Assembly: GCA_963989385.1 (NCBI GenBank)
Contig: OZ022510.1
Span: 32,989,448 to 33,053,447, forward strand
DNA length: 64,000 nucleotides
Direction: 5' to 3'
DNA from: Ctena decussata
Lineage: Eukaryota > Mollusca > Bivalvia > Lucinida > Lucinidae
The notes under the pieces are model-generated. The model had not been told where the DNA came from, searched no databases, and worked only from the letters and a program-made list of their open reading frames with translations. This document shows positions 53,271 through 64,000 of the stretch, in pieces. Every line of letters begins with the position of its first letter. Within the stretch, counting starts at the first letter, position 1. A program made the translations under genes and the position numbers.

Positions 53271-53700
53271 AAGTCATGTTGATCAGAGCAGTGACCTACC
53301 ACTCCTCTCCCAAACATGCTCTCGTAAAACTCCAATCAGCCCTCCAGGTCACTGCTATTTATAGGTCACTGATCAGAGGTTTTTATCCCCCCCCCCCCCC
53401 CCCCCCACCCTGACTTGAATTCTTTAAGATTCAAAGTGACTGCCGCCTGGCACTTATTTTCCATAAAGGCCATATTAATTTAAGATTCCACGATTTTAAT
53501 TTCTGATACGAAAGGAATTTATGGCTGAAGAGTGCGATTTATTTCCACTTTAATGGCGAAGTGTCATGGGACTGTCCCAGTCGCATTTAGTTTTGTTTCT
53601 AGGCTTCTTTTTTTCTTTCTTTCCCGTTATGGTTCAATAAGACCAAATGAGCATTCGACATCAAGCTTGATGTAGACTAATGGCTCTTTCTTTCACATGA
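53271..53700. other. Spacer with an inverted 50-bp LINE fragment and C-run
   Basis: 53297-53346 (CTACCACTCCTCTCCCAAAC...) is the reverse complement of 53082-53133 inside the dead LINE. C-run at 53390-53406. No gene. Confidence 0.7.
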
Positions 53701-54010
53701 TTTACTTAAAGTTGACCTCACTAAAATGCGCATTCAATACGCGATTTTGATTGGTTCCCGTACGCGCGCGTTGAGACGCAAAGGACTACGTCACTACCCG
53801 TATCATGTGCGCAATTTTGATTGGGTCCATGAAATTTGCATAAAATGCGCGTTGCACGCGTCGCTTCGCGGTATACGCAAAACTGAGAACGAATTTTCAT
53901 TGGCTACTAAAATATTCGCGTCCATAATTACCGCGTATCCCGCGCGCATCAACTGCGTCCCCGACGCGTTTTGAATGTGTACAAATACGTGAGCGCCAGT
54001 GTATAGACAT
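53700..54010. promoter_or_regulatory. CpG-rich segment with three ATTGG boxes
   Basis: Unusually rich in CG and CGCG words for this window. Three TTTTGATTGG / TTTTCATTGG boxes occur about 60-90 bases apart. Its right part (GTGTACAAATACGTGAGCGC, 53977 on) is inverted at 47496-47522. Could be promoter-like or simply element sequence; no gene follows. Confidence 0.3.
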
Positions 54011-54960
54011 TTGTGAACAAGGACACAGTGTTGTGTGCTAAAAGATTGTTACCATGATAAACGTAAATGTGCTTATGACGCCGTCAAAACTGGCATTCAT
54101 AAAGCCATTGAGACTGTGCAAAAATCACTGTTAACGATTTGTTCCAAAATCTTGAACCAAACTGCAATGGCGTGGCGTCTAAATGAACAGAACACTTTCT
54201 AGCAATTTGTTGCTGTGAATTGGCGCTATTCCTTCAGATTTAACCACACCAGGTTCGACAGTTACGTCATTCTGACGTCAGTTTTTAAAACCATCAAAGA
54301 TCCTCTTGACATCAGCAATATTGAATTTAAAGTTTATCTTCCTTAAGTGCGCATAAGGGTCATTGCATATCCATAGATTTTTTCAATTTCCGTCATAAGG
54401 TAAACTTGACGGCTCCATTCAAATCTTGAAAGGTTCTGGTTGTTGCATTAAAACAAGTGGATTACCTGGGGTAATCTTTTTGCATGATAATATTCCCCAA
54501 GTTGACAGTAATAAAGCGCAAAAAGATTCGAGTCGAAACGTCAATTGATAATGTCTAAAATGGCGGTTGATTTTTTCAGCAAGTTAACGCAAAACTAACG
54601 TGCCCCATTGCCGGCATCTTATGCGTTTATTTGCAAACACATTTACGGTTTTCTTGTTCAAGGACCCAGTTAAAACCTTTCAAAAGCATTATGACAATTT
54701 TCATTGTTTGATTATTTGTCAGCCCGCGCAAAGAGTGAATTCATTTAAAGTGACGTCAAACGTGCGTTAAGTCACATTTTTTCGTCCAAGTTTGATGTAA
54801 ACGCAGTCTCCTAACTTAAACTAACTGTAACAATCAACAACCTGGGAATACTATTCCTACAGAAAATTTAACAACCCTTTGGAAAAATTGCTAAATTTAT
54901 TTCTCTCAGTATAATAGGGTGATAAGAAGCAAAAAATGGTACGAAACACAAGATAAAATA
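54011..54960. other. Spacer, right interior of the large inverted repeat
   Basis: No gene seen. 54887-54912 pairs with 47196-47225. Confidence 0.45.
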
Positions 54961-54971
54961 TTTACAGGAAG

Positions 54972-55144
54972 AGAAGGGCAGTTGTCAGTTACTGGCGAAA
55001 GTATGTGCACTTAGTACTGGTTAACCGCTTAGGAGGTCTAAGCCTGCCCAGGAATAGTGTGGTTAGGTTAACTGACCGTCCCGACATGACCTCAGTTGTT
55101 TACCGTGGACGTTAAGCATCAAATCAAATCAAATCAAATCAAAT
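54972..55144 (+). mobile_element. SINE 3' part with AAATC tail
   Basis: Body nearly identical to 35849-36017 (AAGGGCAGTTGTCAGTTACT to GTGGACGTTAAGCATCAAAT), with four to five AAATC/CAAAT units as tail. Confidence 0.8.
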
Positions 55145-56284
55145 TAGTGGATATGTTCAATAGAATTAGCATTGTTGCTGCCGAATGCAACCGCACACAC
55201 ATGCTCTTTACGTCAAGCGAAATGCTACCTCACGGCACGCGCGAAAAGAGAAGACGGATCAGCCCGCATACCTGCGGAGACGGGCCACAGTCTTCCCTCC
55301 TCGACGTATCTAAGAGACGAAGAGTGAAAAACTATGGTCAGTCTGCGCAGACGCGCAAGTCGACCCTGTATTCACCACATTTGCGCGGCCTAAGGCAGCA
55401 TTTCACGTGACCCCAACTACATTCAGTTGTCGCCGTTCTCAGTCCCTTGCGGAAACGTAAGTAGCGAATCGAAACTGGCAATATAAGGCAAATGTACTGA
55501 TCCAGGCTGGATGCACCAGAATTTATTATTATTATTCCAGAATTTTGACCTTATTTTGCTCTCAGAACGATTTTTGTCGATATATGTTTATTTATTTATT
55601 TTATTTATATATTATTTAATTACCGTATCATTTATGTGACAAGATTTTTTTTCATGAACAGCGAATGTCAAGGCGATCAACGTAAATAGTAAGACAAACA
55701 GGTCTGGGCTGACCAGTACAGATCCAGATCAGACTGCTCCTGGAAAGATGTCTGACCTGGGTCTACACTGCTTGCCTTTCCACTAGCGCTTCATGGGTAC
55801 TCCATTTGTGGGTAAATTAGGTTTGTTCATCTTGTAGGATGCTCTTATTTTCGTATGCAATATGGATAATTAATATGATATTTTAACATGTTATGTATTA
55901 CTACTATATAGTATTTGGGCTGCTTTTACGTTTTGCAGGAATAATAAAAAAACGACCTGCCTACGCTAAGAAATTATCCTTGTTCGACAACTGTAAACAT
56001 AATATTTTTTATGCTTGACCTAACATGGGTTGCATTAAGATTGGGATTCTGATCAGCTTGCATATCCACTCATTCTGGTCAGTTTCTTGGCTTTTGGTTG
56101 TCTGGAAAATAGAAGGTTCTCATGAAAACGCTAGCCGATAAAGGTCTCCTGTTCGCAGTTTCCAGTCAATATATCCAATGATTAACATTCATGATACAAG
56201 TCATGTCAGTCCATTTGTTGATACACTTTTATTTTGCGAACCGATTGTGATTCAATATCAGGTTAGCTGCGGATATGTGTATCC
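55145..56284. other. Spacer, no gene supported
   Basis: The open frame 55096-55410 runs through SINE tail and shows no family. 55690-55790 resembles the hairpin repeat at 25540-25630. Confidence 0.45.
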
Positions 56285-57235
56285 TTGAGGTTGTTAAATT
56301 GTTTTGGATATAACGGCTATTTGAGACAATAATCAGTCTATATCAAACCGTCTCTTATACAGAGAGAGAAAGAAAAAGAATGGACCGGATAGATGAGAGA
56401 ACAAAAAAATCTAAACAACCACCATCCCGCACCTGCTGCAAGCACGGTCGGTCCGTGCCCTACCATTATCCGAATATCAGGATGTTAGTGGTATACGGCT
56501 GCTGAAGCACGTTGAATCTATTTTAACCTTTATTTATTACAAAAAAAAATGTTAATGCAATTTTAATTAATTTCAACGCGGAAATTACGATCTTATTTCA
56601 CGTCACATACATCATACCAATGGATACCGGGAATGAAAAGAGCGGATACCGGGACTTTGAAGCATTATTGCTACCAAATAAACTGGTAAATTTTGTAAAA
56701 TTCTAATGTTTCTTTAAGATATAAACATTGCCTGTACATTGATATTTAACTTTTGAAATTCGGTTCAGTAGTTTATGTTTTATATAAGGCAAATGATAGC
56801 TACCACATGGATACCGGGACAAAAAATCCCGATACCGGGACTTTGAAACATTATTTCTGCACAATAGCACAGCAAAATTTACAAAATTTATAAAAAGTGT
56901 TTAGACTAAAACATTATCTTTTATCTGATATTTAATATCCTAAATTCTGTCTAGTAGTTTGGATTTTATTTGAAATTAAACATGCCTACCCCATGGATAC
57001 CGGGACAACAAAATCCGGATACCGGGACTTTAGTTGCAAATAAGTAGTAGAAAATAGAATAAATATGAACCAAATTTATTTCATATTATAGATTGGTGTA
57101 TTGCCTTTCAAATGACACCAAATTTATGAAATTCTGTGCCGTCGTTTTGAATCTATGCCCTGCCAAACCCATGTACCGACATGAATACCGGGACATGGAT
57201 ACCGGGAATACCGGAGATTATCATGCGCCCGAAAG
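56285..57235 (-). repeat. Right arm of the 11.7-kb inverted repeat
   Basis: Reverse complement of 45520-46490: GGATATAACGGCTATTTGAG, CACCATCCCGCACCTGCTGC, four GGGACTTTGAAGCATT / GGATACCGGGA units, ending GGAGATTATCATG. Confidence 0.8.
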
Positions 57236-57250
57236 TAGTTGCTTATTGTA

Positions 57251-60200
57251 ACAAGAGGGCCATGGTGGCCCTGAATCGCTCACCTGAGCATTAATCAGTT
57301 CACTGGCTCTGGTGACGATTTATAAGAGTTTTTACCATACTAACATTTGACCTAGTTTTTGACCCGACATGACCCAGTTTCAAACTTGGCCTGGATATTG
57401 TAAGAATAAACATTCTGACACAGTTTCATTGAGATTGGATCAAAACTGTGCCCTCTGGAGCGTATACAAGGTCGTTCTTATATTTGACCTAGTGACCAAG
57501 TTTTTGACCCGACACGACCCAGTTTCAAACTTTACCTAGATTTCATTAAGATAAACATTCTGACAGAGTTTCATGAAAATTGGATCAAAACTGTGCCCTC
57601 TAGGGTGTACACAAATTTTTTCTAAGATTTGACCTTGAGCCGACGTGACTCAGTTTCATAGGGGGCTTAGATATATGGACAATAAACATTTTGACATAGT
57701 TTCATGAAGATTGGATTAAAACTATGCCTTCTAGTGCTTACACAACGTTTTTCTAAGATTTGACCTAGTGACCTAGTTTTTTACCCCACATGACCTACTT
57801 TCCAACTTGGCCGAGAGTTTATGGAAGTAAACATTCTGACAAAGTTTCATAAAGATTTGATCAAAACTGTGTCCTCTAGAGCGTACACAAGGTTTTTCTA
57901 TGATTTGACCTAGTGACCTAGTTTTCGACCCGACATGACCCAGTTTCAAACTTGTCCTACATATTATGAGGATAAACATTCTGACAAAGTTTCATGACTT
58001 TTGAATCAAAACTGTGCCTTCTAGAGTGCACACAAGGTTTTTCTAAGATTTGACCTAGTGACCTAGTTTTTGACCGACATGACCCAGTTTCGAACTTGGC
58101 CTAGAGTTTGTGGAGATAAACATTCTGACAATGTTTCATAAAGATTGGATGAAAACTGTGTCCTCTAGAGCGTACACAAGGCTTTTCTATGATTTGACCT
58201 AGTGAACTAGTTTTTGACCTGACGTGACCCAGTTTCAAACTTATTCTAGATATTATGAGGATAAACATTTTGAAAAAGTTTCATGAACTTTGGATGAAAA
58301 CTGTGCCTTGTAGAGCATACACAAGGTTTTTCTAAGATTTCACCTAGTGACCAAGTTTTTGACCCGACATGACCCAGTTTCAAACTTATTCTACATATTA
58401 TGAGGATAAACATTCTGACAAAGTTTCATGAACTTTGGATCAAAACTGTGTCCTCTAGAGCGTACACAAGGTTTTTCTATGATTTGACCTAGTGACCTTG
58501 TTTTTGATCCGACATGACCTACTTTCAAACTTGGCCGAGAGTTTATGGAAGTAAACATTCTGACAAAGTTTCATAAAGATTAGATCGAAACTGTGTCCTC
58601 TAGAGCGCACACAAGGTTTTTCTATGATTTGACCTAGTGACCTAGTTTTTGACCCGACATGACCAAGTTTCAAACTTGTCCTACATATTATGAGGATAAA
58701 CATTCTGACAAAGTTTCATGAACTTTGGATCAAAACTGTGCCTTGTAGAGCGTACACAAGGCTTTTCTAAGATTTGACCTAGTGACCTAGTTTTTGACCC
58801 AACAAGACCCAGTTTCGAACTTGGCCTTGAGTTTATAGAGATAAACATTCTGACAATATTTCATAAAGATTGGATCAAAACTGTGTCCTCTAGAGCATAC
58901 ACAAGGTTTTTTCTAGGATTTGACCTAGTGACCTAGTTTTTGACCCGACGTGACCCAGTTTCAAACTTATTCTACATATTATGAGGATAAACTTTCTGAT
59001 TAAGTTTCATGAACTTTGGATCAAAACTGTGCCTTCTAGAGCGCACACAAGGTTTTTCTAAGATTTGACCTAGTGACCCAGTTTTTCATCCGACATGACC
59101 TAGTTTCGAACTTGGCCTAGAATTTATGGAGATAAACATTCTGACAAAATTTCATAAAGATTGGATCAAAACTGTGTCCTCTAGAGCGTACACAAGGTTT
59201 TTCTATGATTTGACCTAGTGACCTAGTTTTTGACCTGACGTGTTCCAGTTTCAAACTTGTTCTAGATATTATGAGGATAAACATTCTGACAAAGTTTCAT
59301 GAACTTTGGATGAAAACTGTGCCTTGTAGAGCGTACACAAGGTTGTTCTAAGATTTGACCTAGTGACCAAGTTTTTGACCAGACATGACCCAGTTTCAAA
59401 CTTATCCTACATATTATGAGGATAAACATTCTGACAAAGTTTCATGAACTTTGGATCAAAACTGTGTCCTCTAGAGCGTACACAAGGTTTTTCTATGATT
59501 TGACCTAGTGACCTTGTTTTTGATCTGACATGACCTACTTTCAAACTTGGCCGAGAGTTTATGGAAGTAAACATTCTGACAAAGTTTCATAAAGATTAGA
59601 TCAAAACTGTGTCCTCTAGAGCGCACACAAGGTTTTTCTATGATTTGACCTAGTGACCTAGTTTTTGACCCGACATGACCCAGTTTCAAACTTGTCCTAC
59701 ATATTTTGAGGACAAAACATTCTGACAAAGTTTCATGAACTTTGGATCAAAACTGTGCCTTGTAGAGCGTACACAAGGCTTTTCTAAGATTTGACCTAGT
59801 GACCTAGTTTTTGATCCAACAAGACCCAGTTTCGAATTTGGCCTAAAGTTTATAGAGATAAACATTCTGACAATGTTTCATAAAGATTGGATCAAAACTG
59901 TGTCCTCTAGAGCATACACAAGGTTTTTTCTATGATTTGACCTAGTTACCTAGTTTTTGACCCGACGTGACCCAGTTTCAAACTTATCCTAGATATTATA
60001 AGGATAAATTTTCTGATTAAGCTTCATGAACTTTGGATCAAAACTGTGCCTTCTAGAGGGCACACAAGGTCTTTCTAAGATTTGACCTAGTGACCTAGTT
60101 TTTGATCCGACATGACCCAGTTTCAAACTTAGCCTAGAGTTTATGGAGATAAACATTCTGACAAAATTTCATAAAGATTGGATCAAAACTGTGTCCTCTA

Positions 60201-60897
60201 GAGCGTACACAAGGTTTTTCTATGATTTGACCTAGTGACCTAGTTTTAGACCCGACGTGACCCAGTTTCGAACTTATCCTAGATACTATGAGGATAAGCA
60301 CTCTGACAAAGTTTCATGAACTTTGGATGAAAACTGTGCCCTCTAGAGCGTACACAAGGTTTTTCTAAGATTTGACCTAGTGACCTAGTTTTTGACCCGA
60401 CATGACCCAGTTTCGAACTTGGCCTAGATTATATGGAGATAAACATTCTGACAAAGTTTCATGAACTTTGGATCAAAACTGTGCCTTGTAGAGCGTACAC
60501 AAGGCTTTTCTAAGATTTGACCTAGTGACCTAGTTTTAGACCCGACGTGACCCAGTTTCGAACTTGGCCTAGATACTATGAGGATAAACATTCTGACAAA
60601 GTTTCATGAAGTTTGGATGAAAACTGTGCCCTCTAGAGCGTACACAAGGTTTTTCTAAGATTTGACCTAGTGACCTAGTTTATGACTCGACATGACCCAG
60701 TTTCGAACTTGGCCTAGATTTTATAAAGACTAACATTCTGACAAAGTTTCATAAAGATTGGATCGAAACTGTGCCCGCTAGAGTGTACACAAGCAAAAGT
60801 TGACGGACGGACGGACGTCCGGACGTCCGACGGACGACGGACATCAGGGTATCCCAAAAGCTCACCCTGAGCACGAAGTGCTCAGGTGAGCTAAAAA
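57251..60897 (-). mobile_element. Non-autonomous Helentron-like element, minus strand, about 24 internal repeats
   Basis: Read on the minus strand: TTTTTAGCTCACCTGAGCAC with its hairpin, a CGTCCGTCCG microsatellite (60801-60842), a long array of about 145-bp units, then CTCAGGTGAGCGATTCAGGG, hairpin GGGCCACCATGGCCC and CTCTTGT^T. All parts of the family plan are in place and the element looks complete. No coding sequence; open frames in the array arise from its regularity. Confidence 0.75.
57290..60785 (-). repeat. 145-bp tandem array with DR2 AGGTCA motif
   Basis: TTTGACCTAGTGACCTAG recurs every 142-148 bases. On the minus strand each full copy reads AGGTCACTAGGTCA (for example 57906-57919). 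Other fixed parts are 'TTAGAAAAACCTTGTGTACG', 'GCTCTAGAGG' and 'CTTTGTCAGAATGTTTATC'. The same family is at 4974-5300. Confidence 0.9.
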
Positions 60898-61063
60898 TGG
60901 CGGGAAAACTTTTACGTATACCCACATACATTTAAAATTTGTGATAAAAATGATGAAACTTACTGCGACCTCCGATACCCGTTATCATGTTTACCTGTAT
61001 GACTACTTTGACCTGAGCCTGACTTTTTCCGTTTTTAAAGTTTTTTAGTATAGGGATTACCGG

Positions 61064-61071
61064 TATATAAA
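61064..61071 (+). promoter_or_regulatory. TATA box of the esterase gene
   Basis: TATATAAA lies 82 bases before the ATG, with an initiator-like CCAGTTG 25-30 bases downstream. A core promoter here is plausible. Confidence 0.45.
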
Positions 61072-61152
61072 CGGAAGGTGAATCCTGCGCCAGTTGATCG
61101 ATAACATAGTGTTATACAAAGGAATATTCAGTTGTGTAATTTAGTGATAAAA

Positions 61153-62200
61153 ATGCGGTGTTTTCATAAATTTTTGACGGTGCTTTTAATATGTGTAAAA
61201 TTTACAAGTTCTGTTTGTGCTAATGCCGCGCCTGTTGTTGAAACGAAGTTAGGAACAATTGTAGGAGCAGTAAAAGAAGTCAATGTTTTTGGTAAACAAA
61301 TGAAAGTGGATAGGTTTCACGGTATACCCTATGCCGAACCCCCAGTACGTGAGCTCCGCTTCCAAAAGCCGGTTCCGAAGAAATCCCTGACGTCACCATT
61401 TGATGCGTCAAAACACGGGAATATTTGCTATCAGCTGAAGATGTTCCCAGATGAAGGGATGACGTACAGTGAGGATTGTTTACTTCTGAACATATACGCC
61501 CCGACTGATAGAAAGAAAGATCTAGCTGTGATGGTTTGGATTCATGGTGGCGGATTTTCAACTGGTGCCTCAAATTACTACATTTCAGACACGTTGGCGG
61601 CTTATGGTGACGTCATTATAGTCACCGTCAACTATAGGGTGACACTCTGGGGTTTTCTTAGTACCGGTGACGAGCATGCGCCTGGAAATCTGGGACTTTG
61701 GGACCAGCATTTGGCAATCAAATGGGTCCATGATAATATCAGATCATTTGGAGGAGATCCGAATACAGTGACGGTATTCGGCCAATCGGCTGGTGGAGCG
61801 TGTGTGACTTATCAGAGCCTTTACGGTGGCAACAGGGGGCTATTTCAAAGAGCTATCGCACAAAGTGGAAGCTTAGAGTTAACTTCCATCAAAGACCCCC
61901 AAAAAGACGCCCTAAAACTCGGAAAACTGGTAGGATGTGAACAAACTGAATCCGACCCCCTTGTACAATGTTTACAGAGTTTATCTGCTGAGATTCTAGA
62001 CGAGGCTCTAAATAATTATACAAATGGCTTGTTTAGTATTCCTGTCCCTTTCCTACCGATCACCGACGGAGAGTTTTTCAAAGAACTACCACGTAACTTG
62101 CTGTTGTCAGAGAACGATGGTAGCTCTTTCTTCTCTGAGATTGATTTTATGTCTGGTCTGTCTGGCGAGGAAGGCGTGATCCTGCTCAGTCCTTTTACAG
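61153..62200 (+). CDS. Cholinesterase/carboxylesterase-like protein, first coding exon
   Basis: ATG 61153 starts a signal peptide (MRCFHKFLTVLLICVKFTSS, then VCA), so the product is probably secreted or membrane-anchored. Type-B esterase signatures follow: FHGIPYAEPPVRELRF, SEDCLLLNIY (signature 2), oxyanion loop WIHGGGF (residues 130-135), FGGDPNTVTVFGQSAGG with nucleophile Ser212, and FLPITDGEFF. The nucleophile elbow has Gln in place of the usual Glu (GQSAGG). The exon holds 349 codons of about 550-600 expected and ends TTTTACAG|GTACGC, a strong splice donor in phase 1. The catalytic Glu/Asp and His must lie in later exons beyond the window or unseen here. Open sequence after 62200 is intron and a MITE, not protein. 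A TTG-started extension upstream is unlikely. Confidence 0.9.
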
Positions 62201-62206
62201 GTACGC

Positions 62207-62395
62207 GTAGGGTCGAGTCCGGTAACTTCGGACAGCGGGTAAATTCGGACTTACCATTGCAAACAGTGAAAATCCAGATGAGACGGACGGGATTTTCACT
62301 GTTTGACCAGTAAATTTAGTTTTAATTCCAAGCATTTGACATATAAAGGAAAAAGCCAGTGTCTGAATTTACCCGCTGTCCGAATTTAGTACGAT
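62207..62395. mobile_element. TTAGGGTCAA MITE, copy 2, at intron position 7
   Basis: GTAGGGTCGAG begins six bases after the splice donor. TTCGGACAGCGGGTAAATTC and, inverted, GAATTTACCCGCTGTCCG bound it. The body CAAACAGTGAAAATCCAGATG matches copy 1 (34800-35018). Confidence 0.75.
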
Positions 62396-62644
62396 TTTAA
62401 ATTTAAACAACTTGCCTGACACCGGACTGGGGGTATAATCATTCTTTAAAGGTAAAATAAGCTGGTTCTATCTATTTTATGTTGGGTTTATCTATAAATT
62501 CGTCAAAAAAGTATACCCATCACTTTTATATTGCTTACCTTAGGAATATTTACTGCACCTTTCCCAAAATGCAACGCCCTCGGAGCGTTTAATAGGATTA
62601 ATACGGTATACTTAGTATCATTGTTCTACATGAGCATGATGGGT

Positions 62645-62850
62645 AGGGAGCAATGGCAGTGTGGTGGTTAATGCGCTAGACTAACAATCAAGGCGTTACA
62701 GGCTCGATCCTGCGCTCCTCCGGTCTTCGGATGAGACTTAGAACCGAGATCCCGTCACCGTATGGTTCATGTGTTGGTGGGACGTTACATGTAAATCCGG
62801 GTTCAGTCACTCACTCTACACGAATAACTGAGACGTAACTCAGACAAAAA
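62645..62850 (+). mobile_element. tRNA-derived SINE with conserved central motif
   Basis: A tRNA-like head (GCAGTGTGGTGGTTAATGCG; B-box-like CAGGCTCGATCCTG) is followed by GGTCTTCGGATGAGACTTAG and ACCGAGATCCCGTCACC, which I recall as a conserved central domain of many invertebrate SINEs, then GTTGGTGGGACGTTACATG and an A-rich tail. Confidence 0.65.
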
Positions 62851-63800
62851 AAAATGTGTATTATTATAATTCAAATGTTAAAGACAGGTTTTCGAAATAA
62901 AAATAAATACAATTTAATCACTATCAGCAGTCTCCATAGTCCTACCAATGGTAAAAATCGTCAAAATACAAATTATTATGAAACCTGTACAGCCTTCAGA
63001 ATTAATGAAAATATTTCGGTTGATGTGCTTTTTATATCGTACAACTGGCAAAAAAGAAGGAACAAGGTATTTTGATAAAAAGTCTCTCCATAAAAATTCG
63101 GTTTTCGTCTCTGGTTCCCCGTAAAGCAATGAAATAATGTAACCGCGGTACAATCAATGGGATCCTTGCTTAGCATTTTTGTACATTGTATTTTTATCGA
63201 CTGTTAAACGCTTGTACCTTGTATTTTTATCTCTTGTACCTTGTGTTTTTACCATGGAATAAAGCTTTGAAACCGAAAGTAGGTCATTTTAGTTGGCAAC
63301 TAAAATGACCTAGTTATTTTTTTAAATCTATTTTATGGTAAACCCAAGGACGTTTTGATTTTTCAAAGCCGGCCAATCACGATAATAATCAACGGCGAAA
63401 CTGTAGTGAGAAGTTTGCAGCGATGCTTCACGATAAAATATTTCATGCTGATAGAGCTATGGGGCCTTTAATATTTACGAGTGTCTTAAATAAAATATGA
63501 TACTGGACTTTTGAAATATCGCACATACAGTTGGAAGTTTAGTAGGAGCAAATCGCTCAAACAACGATTTAATATGGTTACAGGGTACCTCATTGCCCAG
63601 AGTCGTTTTTTCATTGCCACCTTTTCATCGACTCGAAATGACTGAACTAATGTTTAAGGAGAGTCACACATCAAACCATCCAGTCATCCCAACCAAGTGT
63701 TATGAGTAAACAAATGGACCGTACTGGAAAGTAGGAATACATGCCATTTGCGTACAATAAACAACCACTGCCCAGAATATTTTTTGATTAGCCAGGTTTC
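62851..63800 (+). other. Esterase intron or flank; no further exon seen
   Basis: No type-B esterase segment is visible. 63180-63275 (CTTGTACCTTGTATTTTTAT, CATGGAATAAAGCTTTGAAA) looks like a LINE 3' tail. 63280-63312 is a 15-bp perfect stem with 3-base loop, TAGGTCATTTTAGTT-GGC-AACTAAAATGACCTA. Confidence 0.5.
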
Positions 63801-63807
63801 AGAGATG

Positions 63808-64000
63808 AACCGAGACACGACAAAACCAACAAAGCGGCATGTGCGCCCAGCGAACACTCAGATCAGCTTTGGCATCCCCCAGTCTGATCGGAGTCTTCAC
63901 TGTCCGCTTGGGGCTAACTTAGACTCAAAGCTTAGCTACACTATAAGTGCCAATGTGAGTCTTCGCTGGGCGCACATGCCACTTATTTGGCGCAACTCAA
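63808..64000. mobile_element. GACACGACAAAACC MITE, copy 3, cut by the window end
   Basis: Left end ACCGAGACACGACAAAACCA, then GCATGTGCGCCCAGCG inverted as CGCTGGGCGCACATGC near 63968-63983. The right terminus is beyond or at the window edge. Confidence 0.75.

Noticed and set aside
57773..59728. Repeated minus-strand open frames with 'LKLGHVGSKTRSLGQ'
   Set aside because: Copies of the 145-bp array; the unit happens to be open for part of its length. No start context or conservation.
62201..62313. C-terminal 37 residues of the esterase open frame
   Set aside because: They follow a strong splice donor and come from the intron and MITE; they do not resemble esterase sequence.

Overview
The window looks like intergenic and intronic DNA from a bivalve mollusc, probably a clam-like species. 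This rests on the base composition (AT-rich, with long poly-C, poly-G and CA/CT runs) and on repeat families of a kind common in bivalve genomes: units starting 'TTTTTAGCTCACCTGAGC' or 'ATGCCCCC', followed by CCGTC/GTCT microsatellites and 145-180 bp tandem repeats. Nearly all recognisable content is mobile DNA. The only convincing host gene is the first coding exon of a secreted cholinesterase/carboxylesterase-like protein at the right edge (61153-62200, + strand), with a TATA box upstream and a splice donor at its end.

Layout. 1-2130: hairpin MITEs. 2131-5361, 6268-8337 and 8338-about 11100: composite non-autonomous elements packed with tandem repeats. 11577-12236: a foldback element. 12294-13352: decayed extra copies of the N-terminal end of a Helitron gene. 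13684-14740: a clean non-autonomous rolling-circle-type element. 15449-22765: a nearly intact Helitron of the Helentron type. It runs in one reading frame: cysteine protease, basic 21-residue repeats, zinc finger, HUH Rep, Pif1-like helicase, AP-type endonuclease. The frame is broken only by one TAA, one TGA and one TAG. 22766-36470: 3' flank, SINEs, MITEs, a second clean rolling-circle-type element (27486-29178) and low-information DNA. 36752-38256: 5'-truncated I/Nimb-like non-LTR retrotransposon (end of RT plus RNase H). 38576-42970: a minus-strand retroelement ORF1-like gene split by a hairpin MITE and by an LTR retrotransposon with 517/518 identical LTRs and no coding capacity. 45520-57235: a large inverted repeat enclosing a foldback, a 197-bp satellite and a decayed minus-strand non-LTR element. 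57251-60897: a 3.6-kb element with about two dozen 145-bp repeats. 61064-62200: the esterase exon, followed by a MITE starting at intron position 7.

How the parts may work together (inference). The Helentron is the kind of machinery expected to mobilise the many non-autonomous elements here. Those elements share a Helentron-like end plan: a 5' inverted-repeat end, its partner placed internally near the 3' end, then a small hairpin, then CTAG^T or CTTGT^T, with no target duplication. One empty site can be read inside the window. No complete non-mobile gene system is visible. The most notable items are the three-stop single-frame Helentron with a herpesvirus-tegument-like protease fold, the common end architecture of the non-autonomous families, and tandem arrays that multiply nuclear-receptor half-sites (AGGTCA) as DR0 and DR2.
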